Assembly: GCA_035286665.1 (NCBI GenBank)
Contig: DATECY010000104.1
Coordinates: 1-16,041 of the forward strand
DNA length: 16,041 bases
Reading direction: 5' to 3'
From: RBG-16-68-21 sp035286665
Lineage (GTDB): Bacteria > Actinomycetota > Acidimicrobiia > Spongiisociales > UBA11373
Shown: positions 8,101 to 14,106 of the stretch, piece after piece
Position numbering within the stretch: position 1 is the stretch's first letter
Layout: every line of letters begins with the position of its first letter
Program-made: the position numbers and the translations under genes
Notes under the pieces: model-generated
Seen by the model: only the letters and a program-made list of their open reading frames with translations
Database searches by the model: none
Told to the model about the DNA's origin: nothing

Positions 8101-8566
8101 TCACCCGAACATCAAGATGGCCAACTCGATCATCGACTACGTGTTCCGCGCCCTCGGCATGGAGTACCTGGGCAGGACCGATCTCGTCCAGGTGCCTCCC
8201 AAGGACGTCGGCGAGTTGCCCGAGCCCCCCACCGGGCTGGCGGTCGACGCCGGCGTGCAGCTCGGCCTCGACGAGGAGATGCCGACCATGGCGCCGATGA
8301 GTCACCCGGCGGTGTCCAAGCCGATCGTCACGCCGAGCAACGGGAACGGCAAGAGCCACGCCAACGGTCACGGGTCCGTCGCCACCAAGGCGTCGGTGAC
8401 CACCAAGCCGATGACCGCGACGAGCACGCAGACCCGATCGGTGAACGCCGCACTCGGCGAGATGATGGGTGACGCGCCGCTGTGTGACACCTGCGGACAC
8501 ATCACCGTGCGCAACGGATCGTGCTACCGCTGCTTCAACTGCGGCAACTCGATGGGGTGCAGCTAG
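5162..8566 (+). CDS. nrdJ: Adenosylcobalamin-dependent ribonucleotide reductase (class II)
   Basis: A 1134-residue protein. It reduces ribonucleotides to deoxyribonucleotides, using adenosylcobalamin to make the active-site thiyl radical. ATG 5162 is chosen because GGGAGG (5150-5155) lies 6 nt upstream. Visible core motifs are HACF with Cys187 and NTAC with Cys408 (the likely redox pair), NPCAE with thiyl Cys397 and Glu399, FGSGTGTNFSNLRGE, and APTGTIG. After the catalytic domain come a family-typical C-terminal region (HKIFLRTGEY) and a low-complexity Asn/Gly/Thr linker. The protein ends in a cysteine cluster: Cys1108, Cys1111, Cys1121, Cys1124, Cys1127 and Cys1133. These probably form a zinc ribbon and shuttle electrons to the active site. 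Its last 92 bp recur downstream at 9431-9522. Confidence 0.97.
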   Translation: MGDGLRINRYFTKPGEDPLDSVVWSIRDSRITNPDGSVVFEMKDAEVPASWSQVAADIMVSKYFRKAGVPQQDANGDWVVDDQGEPVLGAERSARQVITRLASAWRTWGERYGYFATEADAQAFEDELVYMLVHQIAAPNSPQWFNTGLHHRYGLTGPAQGFWFVDQETGEMTLSPDSYTRPAPHACFIQSVNDDLVNEGGIMDLWTREARLFKFGSGTGTNFSNLRGENEPLSGGGKSSGVMSFLKIGDRAAGAIKSGGTTRRAAKMVILDIDHPDIETFINWKKVEEEKVRTLIASGYPSDFNGEAYQTVSGQNSNNSVRVSEDFLRSVADDADWDLTARTMPGKVMKTVKARHLWRQIAEAAWACADPGLQFDTTINQWHTCPAGGRIRATNPCAEYVFLDNTACNLASLNLASFYDDDTHRFDIEGYEHAIRLWTAVLEISVTMAHFPSREIAQGSFDYRTLGLGYANLGSLLMRTGIPYDSDEGRAITGALTAILTGDAYTASAEMAAVLGPFARFSENRDSMLRVMRNHRRAAYAADPSEYEGVTHTVAAIDPDLCPEDLLAAARESWDRAIEMGERHGYRNAQTSCLAPTGTIGLLMDCDTTGVEPDFALVKFKKLAGGGYFKIANQSIDPALRALGYDSAQRREIVDYVVGTMTLEGAPHVNRESLVAKGLTDAEVDAIEAMLPGMFDLRHAFNVFVIGEPGMQRLGLDEDQYTSFDFDLLASLGFTTRQIEEANRVICGMQTIEGAPHVLDEHLPVFDTANRNGRHGVRFIHHTGHIKAMAAAQPFISGAISKTINMPNEVTVADIEDAYAISATLGLKAMALYRDGSKASQPLSSTTGAGDTNDTESEELANAIDAEARVVTGMFAPGVSPSAAYHGVNRPRFLLPSRRNGWTQEAKVGGHKIFLRTGEYSDGTLGELFIDLAKEGATLRGILGCFAIAVSKGLQYGVPLEEFVESFTFQTFEPRGIVEGHPNIKMANSIIDYVFRALGMEYLGRTDLVQVPPKDVGELPEPPTGLAVDAGVQLGLDEEMPTMAPMSHPAVSKPIVTPSNGNGKSHANGHGSVATKASVTTKPMTATSTQTRSVNAALGEMMGDAPLCDTCGHITVRNGSCYRCFNCGNSMGCS

Positions 8567-8840
8567 AGCGTGCGGCCCGCTCCGTCGATAGTCACTGCCG
8601 CTGTGCGAGCTGGCTCTCGCTGAAGTCCTGAGCGCGAGTTCCCCGACCCGGTTGGGTGGGCCGACCTCTAACACGACCCCGCCACACCGGCGACAGTCGA
8701 CGCAGGGATCTCTCTTCACAGAGGCCCCCGAGTCGCCCGAGTACGACCACGAGCCGCCGCTCTCGCCCTACGGGTCGCCCGAGCGTCCCTGACCTTCGCT
8801 CGATCCTGGGGGCCGTCCTGGTGCGCCCGCCGAACCTTTT
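8567..8840. other. Gene-free spacer after nrdJ
   Basis: I see no supported gene here. A weak hairpin (GCGAG 8605-8609 with CTCGC 8616-8620) could end nrdJ transcripts. A 10-bp direct repeat GTCGCCCGAG occurs at 8732-8741 and 8774-8783. Frames through this stretch are not continuous with either neighbour. Confidence 0.5.
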
Positions 8841-8898
8841 CCACCACATCAGCGCTGCGATGCGGCACACTGTCGTCATCGCTACTGGGGGAGGACCC
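8839..8898 (+). promoter_or_regulatory. Upstream block shared by both Lys-rich genes, copy 1
   Basis: This 60-bp block aligns without gaps to 9703-9762; I count about 43 of 60 identical. The conserved parts are TTCCACCAC, GGCACACTGT with GTCA, and CTGGGGGAGGACCC, which holds the ribosome binding site. Conservation of separate islands suggests a promoter or operator plus RBS, but no standard -35/-10 pair is obvious. Confidence 0.5.
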
Positions 8899-8899
8899 A

Positions 8900-9274
8900 A
8901 TGGCAACTGCGAAGAAACCGGCGAAGCGGAAGCCCGCCGCCAACAAGCCGATGAAGATGTCGGACCGCAAGCACGCCGCCAAGAAGCCGGTCAAGAAGGC
9001 AGCACCCAAGAGGGGCACGGCGCGCAAACCGGCGAAGAAGGCCAACGCCAGCGTCAACCCCGCGGTCCACACCGTCCCCCACGACAAGGGTTGGGCCAAC
9101 AAGCGGGCCGGCGCGAACAAGGTGAGCAAGGTCTACAAAACCAAGGCCGAGGCGCAGCGCGCTGGGCGACTCACCGCGATGCGCGACAAGGTCGAGCACA
9201 TCATCCATACCGCCGACGGGAAGATCGCGGCGCGCAACTCCTACGGAAACGACCCGCGGTCGTCGAAGGGTTGA
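8900..9274 (+). CDS. Histone-H1-like Lys/Ala/Pro tail fused to a DUF2188-like domain
   Basis: A 124-residue, strongly basic protein. Residues 1-50 are Lys/Ala/Pro-rich (KKPAKRKPAANKP, KKPVKKAAPKR) and resemble eukaryotic H1 tails and the tails of actinobacterial nucleoid proteins. Residues about 52-118 (VHTVPHDKGWANKRAGANK ... IAARNSYGNDP) match the DUF2188 pattern: a small domain with a conserved GWA, a central segment rich in Lys and Ala, and a terminal DSYGND-type motif. It probably binds DNA non-specifically through the tail; the role of the domain is unknown. GGGGGAGG (8887-8894) is 5 nt before the ATG. It is the larger of two related genes downstream of two nrdJ tails. Confidence 0.85.
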   Translation: MATAKKPAKRKPAANKPMKMSDRKHAAKKPVKKAAPKRGTARKPAKKANASVNPAVHTVPHDKGWANKRAGANKVSKVYKTKAEAQRAGRLTAMRDKVEHIIHTADGKIAARNSYGNDPRSSKG

Positions 9275-9430
9275 GCAGGTCTGTCGAGTGGCCCGAGGCC
9301 GTCCTACCCACGCCCGATAGGTGATGAGCCACCGCGGCGACGAACTGATCAGGTCCACGAGGTCGCGTGATCGTGGTCGCTTTCGTGTCGCACTCGAACC
9401 GTACGGCCGAACCATGAGGGAATGCGAGTT
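9275..9430. other. Spacer between the DUF2188 gene and the nrdJ fragment
   Basis: No supported gene is seen. A stop codon (TGA at 9415-9417) closes the frame of the following nrdJ-like fragment, and no recognisable nrdJ sequence precedes it. Confidence 0.5.
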
Positions 9431-9522
9431 CGCCGCTGTGTGACACCTGCGGGCACATCACCGTGCGCAACGGATCGTGTTACCGCTGCTTCAACTGCTG
9501 GAACTCGATGGGGTGCTCGTAG
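9431..9522 (+). pseudogene. Duplicated 3' end of nrdJ (start-less fragment)
   Basis: These 92 bp align without gaps to the last 92 bp of nrdJ (8475-8566), with 7 mismatches, about 92% identity, including the stop codon. The frame encodes the C-terminal cysteine cluster with all six cysteines and one amino-acid change, Gly to Trp after the fifth cysteine. The other differences are synonymous: GGA/GGG, TGC/TGT, and a serine changed from AGC to TCG at all three bases. The frame is closed upstream by TGA at 9415 and has no start codon, so it should not be translated by itself. It is most likely a remnant of a segmental duplication or of a second nrdJ. Confidence 0.85.
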
Positions 9523-9702
9523 TCGGACGACACGAAGTTCGATCGCGTCATGACACACCGCGCACGATCTGTGACCGACCGAGCGTCGAGTCACCTCGCG
9601 CGCATTTCGCGACGCGACTGGTGCGGCGGACACGCCGACGCGATGCGCGAGATCGCGCGCAACTCGTCGACGCGACGCGAGCGCGTCGCCGCTCGAAAAA
9701 CT
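9523..9702. other. CpG-rich spacer with GACGCGA-type repeats
   Basis: No gene is supported. From about 9590 to 9690 the DNA is crowded with CGCG and GACGCGA words. GCGACGC (9672-9678) and GCGTCGC (9683-9689) form a 7-bp stem around GAGC, followed by an A-run (9696-9700). The orientation does not give a terminator for a known gene. Confidence 0.4.
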
Positions 9703-9762
9703 TTCCACCACTTGTGTTGCTGAATGAGGCACACTGTTGTCAACCGACCTGGGGGAGGACCC
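9703..9762 (+). promoter_or_regulatory. Upstream block shared by both Lys-rich genes, copy 2
   Basis: This block is the counterpart of 8839-8898. TTCCACCAC, GGCACACTGT with GTCA, and CTGGGGGAGGACCC are retained at the same spacing. GGGGGAGG (9751-9758) is the ribosome binding site, 4 nt before ATG 9763. It supports that start over an in-frame ATG at 9724, which lies within the conserved block. Confidence 0.5.
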
Positions 9763-9906
9763 ATGGCGACAGCCAAGAAGCCCGCGGCAAAGAAGCCCGC
9801 GGCAAAGAAGCCGGCGGCGCGCAAGCCGGCAGCGAAGAAGACCGCGGCGCGCAAGCCCGCAGCAAAGAAGACCGCAGCCCGCAAGCCGGCGGCGAAGAAG
9901 CGCTAG
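9763..9906 (+). CDS. 47-residue pentapeptide-repeat Lys/Ala/Pro protein
   Basis: After MATA, the protein is eight pentapeptides of the form [KR]K[PT]AA (9775-9894) and ends in KKR. It has no other domain. Roughly 40% of residues are Lys or Arg, and none is acidic. The composition is that of a histone-H1 C-terminal tail, so non-specific DNA or RNA binding is likely; localisation to the nucleoid is inference. The start shares MATAKKPA with the protein at 8900, and the upstream regions match, so the two are paralogues. This copy either lost the DUF2188-like domain or never had it. Codon variation between units shows the array is not a very recent DNA expansion. Confidence 0.75.
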   Translation: MATAKKPAAKKPAAKKPAARKPAAKKTAARKPAAKKTAARKPAAKKR

Positions 9907-9916
9907 TTCTCCGTCG

Positions 9917-9970
9917 CTACGAAGACGAATGCCGGGAGCGCACGAGTCGTGCGCTCCCGGTTCGTCGTAG
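9917..9970 (+). terminator. Long hairpin terminator after the Lys-rich gene
   Basis: A perfect 13-bp stem (9932-9944 with 9948-9960, loop AGT) is extended by ACGAA/TTCGT and CTACG/CGTAG, with 2-nt and 3-nt bulges on the left arm. That gives about 23 paired bases, starting 11 nt after the stop. No T-run follows. It is the strongest terminator-like structure in the window. Confidence 0.75.
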
Positions 9971-10150
9971 AGGACCCGTCACGGCCCTCGACCACGCGGC
10001 GATCCGCCGGCGTTCCACTCCGACCAGTTCTGAAGCGGCCTACTCGCCTCGGATCCGATCTGGGTCGTGACGTGGGAATCCGCTCTCAGGTTGAGCATCC
10101 ATGCCGAGTCGCGAGGTTCACCTGGGTACGAGCCGATCCCGGCCACACCG

Positions 10151-10156
10151 TAACCT
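10151..10156 (+). promoter_or_regulatory. Possible -10 element of a leaderless transcript
   Basis: TAACCT lies 8 nt before ATG 10165, which would put the transcription start at or next to the start codon. There is no Shine-Dalgarno before this ATG and no clear -35. Confidence 0.35.
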
Positions 10157-10164
10157 GTCGCCCC

Positions 10165-11094
10165 ATGCATCGTTCGGCCGCTCTGGTGGCATCGTTGGTT
10201 CTCATCGCGGCGGCGTGCTCCGGCACCCCGGCCCCCCCGACCCTGGCGGAGGAGCTCGCCGTCGACGCGGGCACGATCACCAACAGCGTCGCGACGCTGC
10301 AAGATGCATTGGCGCGTCGGTACGACACGCTCGCCCAGCTCTACTCCCAAATCACCGACATGCGGCTGACCGAGACCGTGGCGATCGCGCTCGACAAGGC
10401 CTCCCGGGTCGACACCGATGAGCAGACCCAGGTGGTGCTCGACATCTACCTCGATTACGGCGACAACGTCCTCAACGCCCTCAGCGACCTCGATGCAGCG
10501 ATCGCCACCCAGGACGTGGGAGCCGCAGACGTCGCCGCCGCCAGCATCGATGCCGCCTCCGGTTCGGTAGCCCTCGATCTCGGCCCCGACATGTGTGCGA
10601 TCGCGGTGCCGCCGTCCTCACAGGATCTGTGTGATCGACCGCACCCGGTCGACCAGTACGAGACCGATCTTCAACGAATCATCCTCCACTTCGTGGCCGC
10701 ATACCGGCCGCTGCTTCGGCTGCCCGAAGCATTCGGAGACGTGGTGCGAGGATCGGTGCTGACACGATTGGCGCCTCAGGTGGTCGACCTCCTCGACGGC
10801 GTGACCTCACAACTCGGTGAGCTGACCCCGGACCAGCCTCACACCGCGATGCAGCAGGCGCTTGTCGACTTGGTGGCGAACACCCGGGCCCGGTGGGCCG
10901 CGGTCGATCCAGAGCAGGTCGACCTTCTCATCGGCCAGATCCTCACCGAGGATCTGGGGGACATCACCTGCGCCTCCGCCGACAGCGTCGCCGCAGCGCG
11001 TGCACTCCTCCTCGCCGCGGTTCCCGATTCGGTGATCCCCGCTGCGATCGCATTGCTCATCGACGATCCCGACGCCGGCTGCGTCGATCGATGA
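10165..11094 (+). CDS. Lipoprotein of unknown function
   Basis: A 309-residue protein. MHRSAALVASLVLIAAAC is a signal peptide with lipobox AAAC and Cys18, so the protein is probably anchored outside the membrane. The frame continues upstream to 9949, but the signal peptide decides for ATG 10165. The mature part is predicted to be mainly helical and acidic (VATLQDALARRYDTLAQL, DEQTQVVLDIYLDYGDN). It has a cysteine pair around the middle (DMCAIAVPPSSQDLC) and two more near the end (DITCASA, DAGC) that may form disulfides. I do not recognise a family. Its stop overlaps the glycosylase start (ATGA), so the two genes are translationally coupled even though one product is exported and the other cytoplasmic. 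Confidence 0.8.
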   Translation: MHRSAALVASLVLIAAACSGTPAPPTLAEELAVDAGTITNSVATLQDALARRYDTLAQLYSQITDMRLTETVAIALDKASRVDTDEQTQVVLDIYLDYGDNVLNALSDLDAAIATQDVGAADVAAASIDAASGSVALDLGPDMCAIAVPPSSQDLCDRPHPVDQYETDLQRIILHFVAAYRPLLRLPEAFGDVVRGSVLTRLAPQVVDLLDGVTSQLGELTPDQPHTAMQQALVDLVANTRARWAAVDPEQVDLLIGQILTEDLGDITCASADSVAAARALLLAAVPDSVIPAAIALLIDDPDAGCVDR

Positions 11095-11693
11095 CGACTC
11101 AGGCGATCATCAGGCGAGACGCCCGCGCCCTCGTAGCCGCAGACCCGCGGCTCGACCCCGGTGGACCGATGATGATCGAGACGCTCGACGGCGGTTTCCC
11201 CGGGATGATCCATCTCATCCTCGGCCAACAGGTGTCGATCGAAGCGGCCGACGCGATGTACGCGCGGCTGAAACGGCTGGGTCCCGTCACGCCCGAGTTC
11301 CTTCTCGCCCTCGACGACGAGACGCTGCGGTCCTGCGGGTTCACGCGGATGAAGACGCGATACGCCCGGACGCTCGCCGATGCGGTGCTCGGCGGCCTCG
11401 ACCTCGACGGAGTCGCCGCGCTCGACTCGACCGCGGCCGTCACCGAGCTCGTTGCGCTCCCCGGCATCGGCCGGTGGACTGCCGAGTGCTTCCTCCTCTT
11501 CTCTGCGGGGCACCGCGACGTGTTCCCCGCCGCCGATCTCGCATTGCGCATCGGGTGGCAGGAGATCGCCGGCCTGACGATCACACCATCGGAGGCCGAG
11601 TTGCGCGCACACGCCGTCGGTTGGTCACCCCGGCGGAGCGCCGCCGCCCACCTCATCTGGCATCGGTACCTGCGGATCCGGGGACGGCGGTGA
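11091..11693 (+). CDS. AlkA-type DNA-3-methyladenine glycosylase (HhH-GPD family)
   Basis: A 200-residue protein. It should excise alkylated purines such as 3-methyladenine from DNA, starting base-excision repair. Visible features are LGQQVS near the N-terminal domain, the helix-hairpin-helix LPGIGRW (residues 123-129), and the catalytic Asp149 in FPAADLALR. E. coli AlkA has an additional N-terminal domain that is absent here; short forms like this are common in bacteria. The start codon ATG 11091 overlaps the lipoprotein stop. The gene converges on the zinc-ribbon gene with 15 bp between them. The sigma/Ada pair 2 kb away is a functional neighbour in alkylation repair. Confidence 0.88.
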   Translation: MTTQAIIRRDARALVAADPRLDPGGPMMIETLDGGFPGMIHLILGQQVSIEAADAMYARLKRLGPVTPEFLLALDDETLRSCGFTRMKTRYARTLADAVLGGLDLDGVAALDSTAAVTELVALPGIGRWTAECFLLFSAGHRDVFPAADLALRIGWQEIAGLTITPSEAELRAHAVGWSPRRSAAAHLIWHRYLRIRGRR

Positions 11694-11708
11694 GGGCCAC
11701 CGGCGTCG

Positions 11709-12728
11709 TCAGGAGCGCTTGGCCGCCTTCTTGAGCCGCTTGAACTCGGCGTCGAGCAGGCGCTTCACGTCCTTGATCGGATCGACCACGTGCCGATCGC
11801 CGAGCTTCAGACCCGACGCCAGCGTGCCGAGGCGCTTCAGCATCGTCTCGGTGCGTTCCCCTGCCTCGCGAGTGACCTCTCGGGCGCCGGCCAGGTCACC
11901 CATTCCCTCGAGCCGGTCCTTCTCGGCGAGTGCGTCACGCGCTACGGTCACCGCCGCGGCGACATTGGCATCGAGCACCGGCCTGCGGTGCTCCTCGAGT
12001 GCCTTGGTGATGTGACCCCAACGACCGGTGGCGAACGCCTCGCCGGATCCTCCCGCCAGCTGCACGGCGAGGCTCTTCGACGACTTCTTGAGACGGGCCT
12101 GGAGGTCGGCAAGCGCAGTTTCGTAGAGCGGCAGCGCCTCGACGCCACGCCCCTGGTCGATCAGCATCCCGATCAGGGTGCCCTTGAGCCCGAGTGCGTC
12201 GCAGGTGCCGCGGGTGACGAACGTGGCGTGGGCGTCGAGCTCGATGGTCCGCCGCAACCACCACTCGGCCCTCGGGTCCTTCCTCGTCACCAGCTCTGTG
12301 GCGAGCGGGGCGTACGTCCCCACCTCTGGGATGTCGGCGGCCGCCAGACCCTCCGCCTCGACGCAGGCCTCGTCCACCCGGTTCAGGGAGATCAGGTCCG
12401 CGATGATGCGCGGCGTATGGGTGGTCTCCGGCTTGGTCCGGTCATCGCGTCGGGCCCGCAAGGCGGCACGGTCGCGCACGGCCTGCTCCCGGGAGGCATC
12501 GGAACCCTCCTGCTCGAGTCGGACGACCCGCCGCAACATCCGAGCCTCGAGTGACCCGCCGCTCTTGGCCAGCTTCACCTTGCGATCGTCGGGGAGCAGA
12601 TCGGAGCCGCAGGCGCATCGCTCCGTCCAGATGTCGACGCGTTGGCCGCAGCCCGGACAGATTGTGACGGATTCGTACTCGGCGTCCGCGTATGGCACGG
12701 ATGATGCACTCGAAGCTGGGCGAGACAC
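11709..12728 (-). CDS. Zinc-ribbon protein with helical repeats, function unknown
   Basis: A 339-residue protein. GTG 12728 is chosen because AGAGGAG (12740-12734) lies 5 nt upstream; an ATG at 12743 lacks a binding site. An N-terminal zinc ribbon (Cys24, Cys27, Cys38, Cys40; CPGC then CAC) is followed by a charged helical stretch (about 60-115). A middle region reads like TPR helices (RIIADLISLNRVDEACVEAE, AEWWLRRTIELDAH). The rest is coiled-coil-like with a Lys-rich end (KRLKKAAKRS). It has no signal peptide or membrane helix. The layout suggests a cytoplasmic scaffold or nucleic-acid contact, but no named family is recognised. Confidence 0.75.
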   Translation of the reverse strand: MSRPASSASSVPYADAEYESVTICPGCGQRVDIWTERCACGSDLLPDDRKVKLAKSGGSLEARMLRRVVRLEQEGSDASREQAVRDRAALRARRDDRTKPETTHTPRIIADLISLNRVDEACVEAEGLAAADIPEVGTYAPLATELVTRKDPRAEWWLRRTIELDAHATFVTRGTCDALGLKGTLIGMLIDQGRGVEALPLYETALADLQARLKKSSKSLAVQLAGGSGEAFATGRWGHITKALEEHRRPVLDANVAAAVTVARDALAEKDRLEGMGDLAGAREVTREAGERTETMLKRLGTLASGLKLGDRHVVDPIKDVKRLLDAEFKRLKKAAKRS

Positions 12729-12828
12729 GTCGACTCCTCTCATTCGGGCAGGTGACCGGCACCGGATCGCACATGCTCCGGCGTCGGGCGTCGGACACCC
12801 AGGGGCGTTCGACTCATCGACCGGATCG

Positions 12829-13479
12829 TTACGCCGCCTTCCGCTCCCAGAGGTGCCACTCCCAGAAGGCGGTGGTCCCGGAGGCGACCTCTCCCAGCCC
12901 GGCCGCCTCGACCCGGCGCGCCACCTCGCGGGGGTCGTGGGAGAACACCCGGAAGGTGGTCCTGCGGAGCCGGAGGAAGCCGTTGATCAGCCCTATCCCC
13001 GCCCGCACGAACAGGCGACGGCGCGGCAACGCAATCGCCACGAGCCGCTTGGCATGGCCGACGGCGGCATCGACCAGTGCCGGCATGTCCGGATAGCAGC
13101 ACACCACTTTGTTGAGGAAGACGATGTCGGCGGGCACCGCCGCCGACCCTTCCGCCACGAAGTCCGCCGTGTGCCATTCCACCCTGCCGGTCAGTCCGCG
13201 CTCGGCGAGCAGCTCGGCCGCCACCGCCTCCGATGCCAGCGACAGATCGAATGCCACGCCTCGGGCCGCACCCGCCTCGAGCAAGGCCACCTGGGCACTC
13301 CCCGAACCGGCGCCCACCTCGAGGACGGTCGCTCCCGCCAGCCCCCGCTCAGCCAGGGCGCGGACCATCTCCGCCGCCGGCGATCCCAGCCCCTTGCGGC
13401 GGAAGTTGACGGCATTGCGGCGCGCGGCGCGCTCGTCGAAGACGCTTCCGTAGGCCTTGGGATCGCAGCATGCCGCCAT
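12829..13479 (-). CDS. Class I SAM-dependent methyltransferase
   Basis: A 216-residue protein from ATG 13479; ATG 13524 would add 15 residues but leave only 21 bp to the divergent gene. The chosen start gives MAACCDPKAYG, which agrees with my memory of related actinobacterial methyltransferases that begin with a CC motif. Motif I is VLEVGAGSGS (52-61), the acidic motif II region is AFDLS, and VVCCYPD (125-131) is a distinctive second double-cysteine. Helices near the end may form a substrate cap. The family resembles ubiquinone/Mg-protoporphyrin-type O-methyltransferases; the substrate is unknown. No clear Shine-Dalgarno is present. It is divergent from the sigma factor gene, with 66 bp between the starts. 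Confidence 0.82.
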   Translation of the reverse strand: MAACCDPKAYGSVFDERAARRNAVNFRRKGLGSPAAEMVRALAERGLAGATVLEVGAGSGSAQVALLEAGAARGVAFDLSLASEAVAAELLAERGLTGRVEWHTADFVAEGSAAVPADIVFLNKVVCCYPDMPALVDAAVGHAKRLVAIALPRRRLFVRAGIGLINGFLRLRRTTFRVFSHDPREVARRVEAAGLGEVASGTTAFWEWHLWERKAA

Positions 13480-13545
13480 GGAGATGCGGACAGTACCGAC
13501 CGGCGGGCTGCAACGGGACGACATTCGACGGTGTTCTGAGGGACG

Positions 13546-14106
13546 ATGAGCACGATGACGGCCGAATCCATCACCGCCCGGCTCGCGGACGATCTCGACG
13601 CCACCTTCCCTGAGGTCGTCCGCGAGGTGTCGAGCGACCTGTACTCGGGGGCGTATCGGATGCTGGGCAATCGCCAGGACGCCGAGGACGTGGCCCAGGA
13701 GGCGCTGGTGCGCGCCTATCGGGCTTTGAGCGGCTACGACGCCGGCCGGATCCGGGACCTGCGGCTGCGGCCGTGGCTGTGGACGATCGCCGCCAACCTG
13801 TGCCGCAACCGGCTCCGCTCCCGCGCCCGGAAGCGGGCCCTGTCACTCGACGACCACGACCCCGCCGACCTCGGCCCCGGGCCCGAGGTTGTCGCCGAGT
13901 GGTCGCACCTGCGCGGCGAGCTCGCCCGGCTCCTCCTCGACCTCCCCTGGCCGATACGGGCCGCGGTCGTGCTCCATCACGTGGTCGGCATGCCGTACGA
14001 CGAGATCGCCGTCGCTCTCGAGCGACCGGCCGCCACCGTCCGATCAGACGTCCATCGCGGTCTCGCCCGCCTGCGAGCCGCCTACGTCCCCCAGGAGGAG
14101 AGATGA
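13546..14106 (+). CDS. ECF-subfamily RNA polymerase sigma factor
   Basis: A 186-residue protein. Region 2 includes DAEDVAQEALVRAYRAL (45-61) and RPWLWTIAANLCRNRLR (75-91), which bind core polymerase and the -10 element. Region 4 (about 133-177, LPWPIRAAVVLHH then GMPYDEIAVALERPAATVRS) is the -35-binding helix-turn-helix. There is no region 3 and no C-terminal extension, as expected for this subfamily. ATG 13546 and ATG 13555 are both possible; GAGGG lies 3 nt before the first. The stop overlaps the next gene by ATGA. No zinc anti-sigma gene follows; the coupled partner is instead the Ada-like protein, which may take that role. Confidence 0.93.
   Translation: MSTMTAESITARLADDLDATFPEVVREVSSDLYSGAYRMLGNRQDAEDVAQEALVRAYRALSGYDAGRIRDLRLRPWLWTIAANLCRNRLRSRARKRALSLDDHDPADLGPGPEVVAEWSHLRGELARLLLDLPWPIRAAVVLHHVVGMPYDEIAVALERPAATVRSDVHRGLARLRAAYVPQEER

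Noticed and set aside
6098..8719. An 873-codon open frame on the minus strand opposite nrdJ
   Set aside because: It is a GC-driven shadow of a well-supported gene. Its translation is low-complexity Arg/Gly/Val/His with no domain.
8656..9324. A 222-codon plus-strand frame over the H1/DUF2188 gene
   Set aside because: It is the Lys-rich gene read in another frame, giving a Gln/Glu/Arg-rich product. The frame starting at 8900 has the ribosome binding site and the domain.
9672..9689. The hairpin GCGACGC-GAGC-GCGTCGC as a terminator
   Set aside because: No gene ends just before it on either strand, and the A-run downstream is on the wrong side for a minus-strand terminator.
9477..10070. A 197-codon plus-strand frame over the nrdJ fragment and the pentapeptide gene
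   Set aside because: It runs out of frame through both and through the terminator hairpin.
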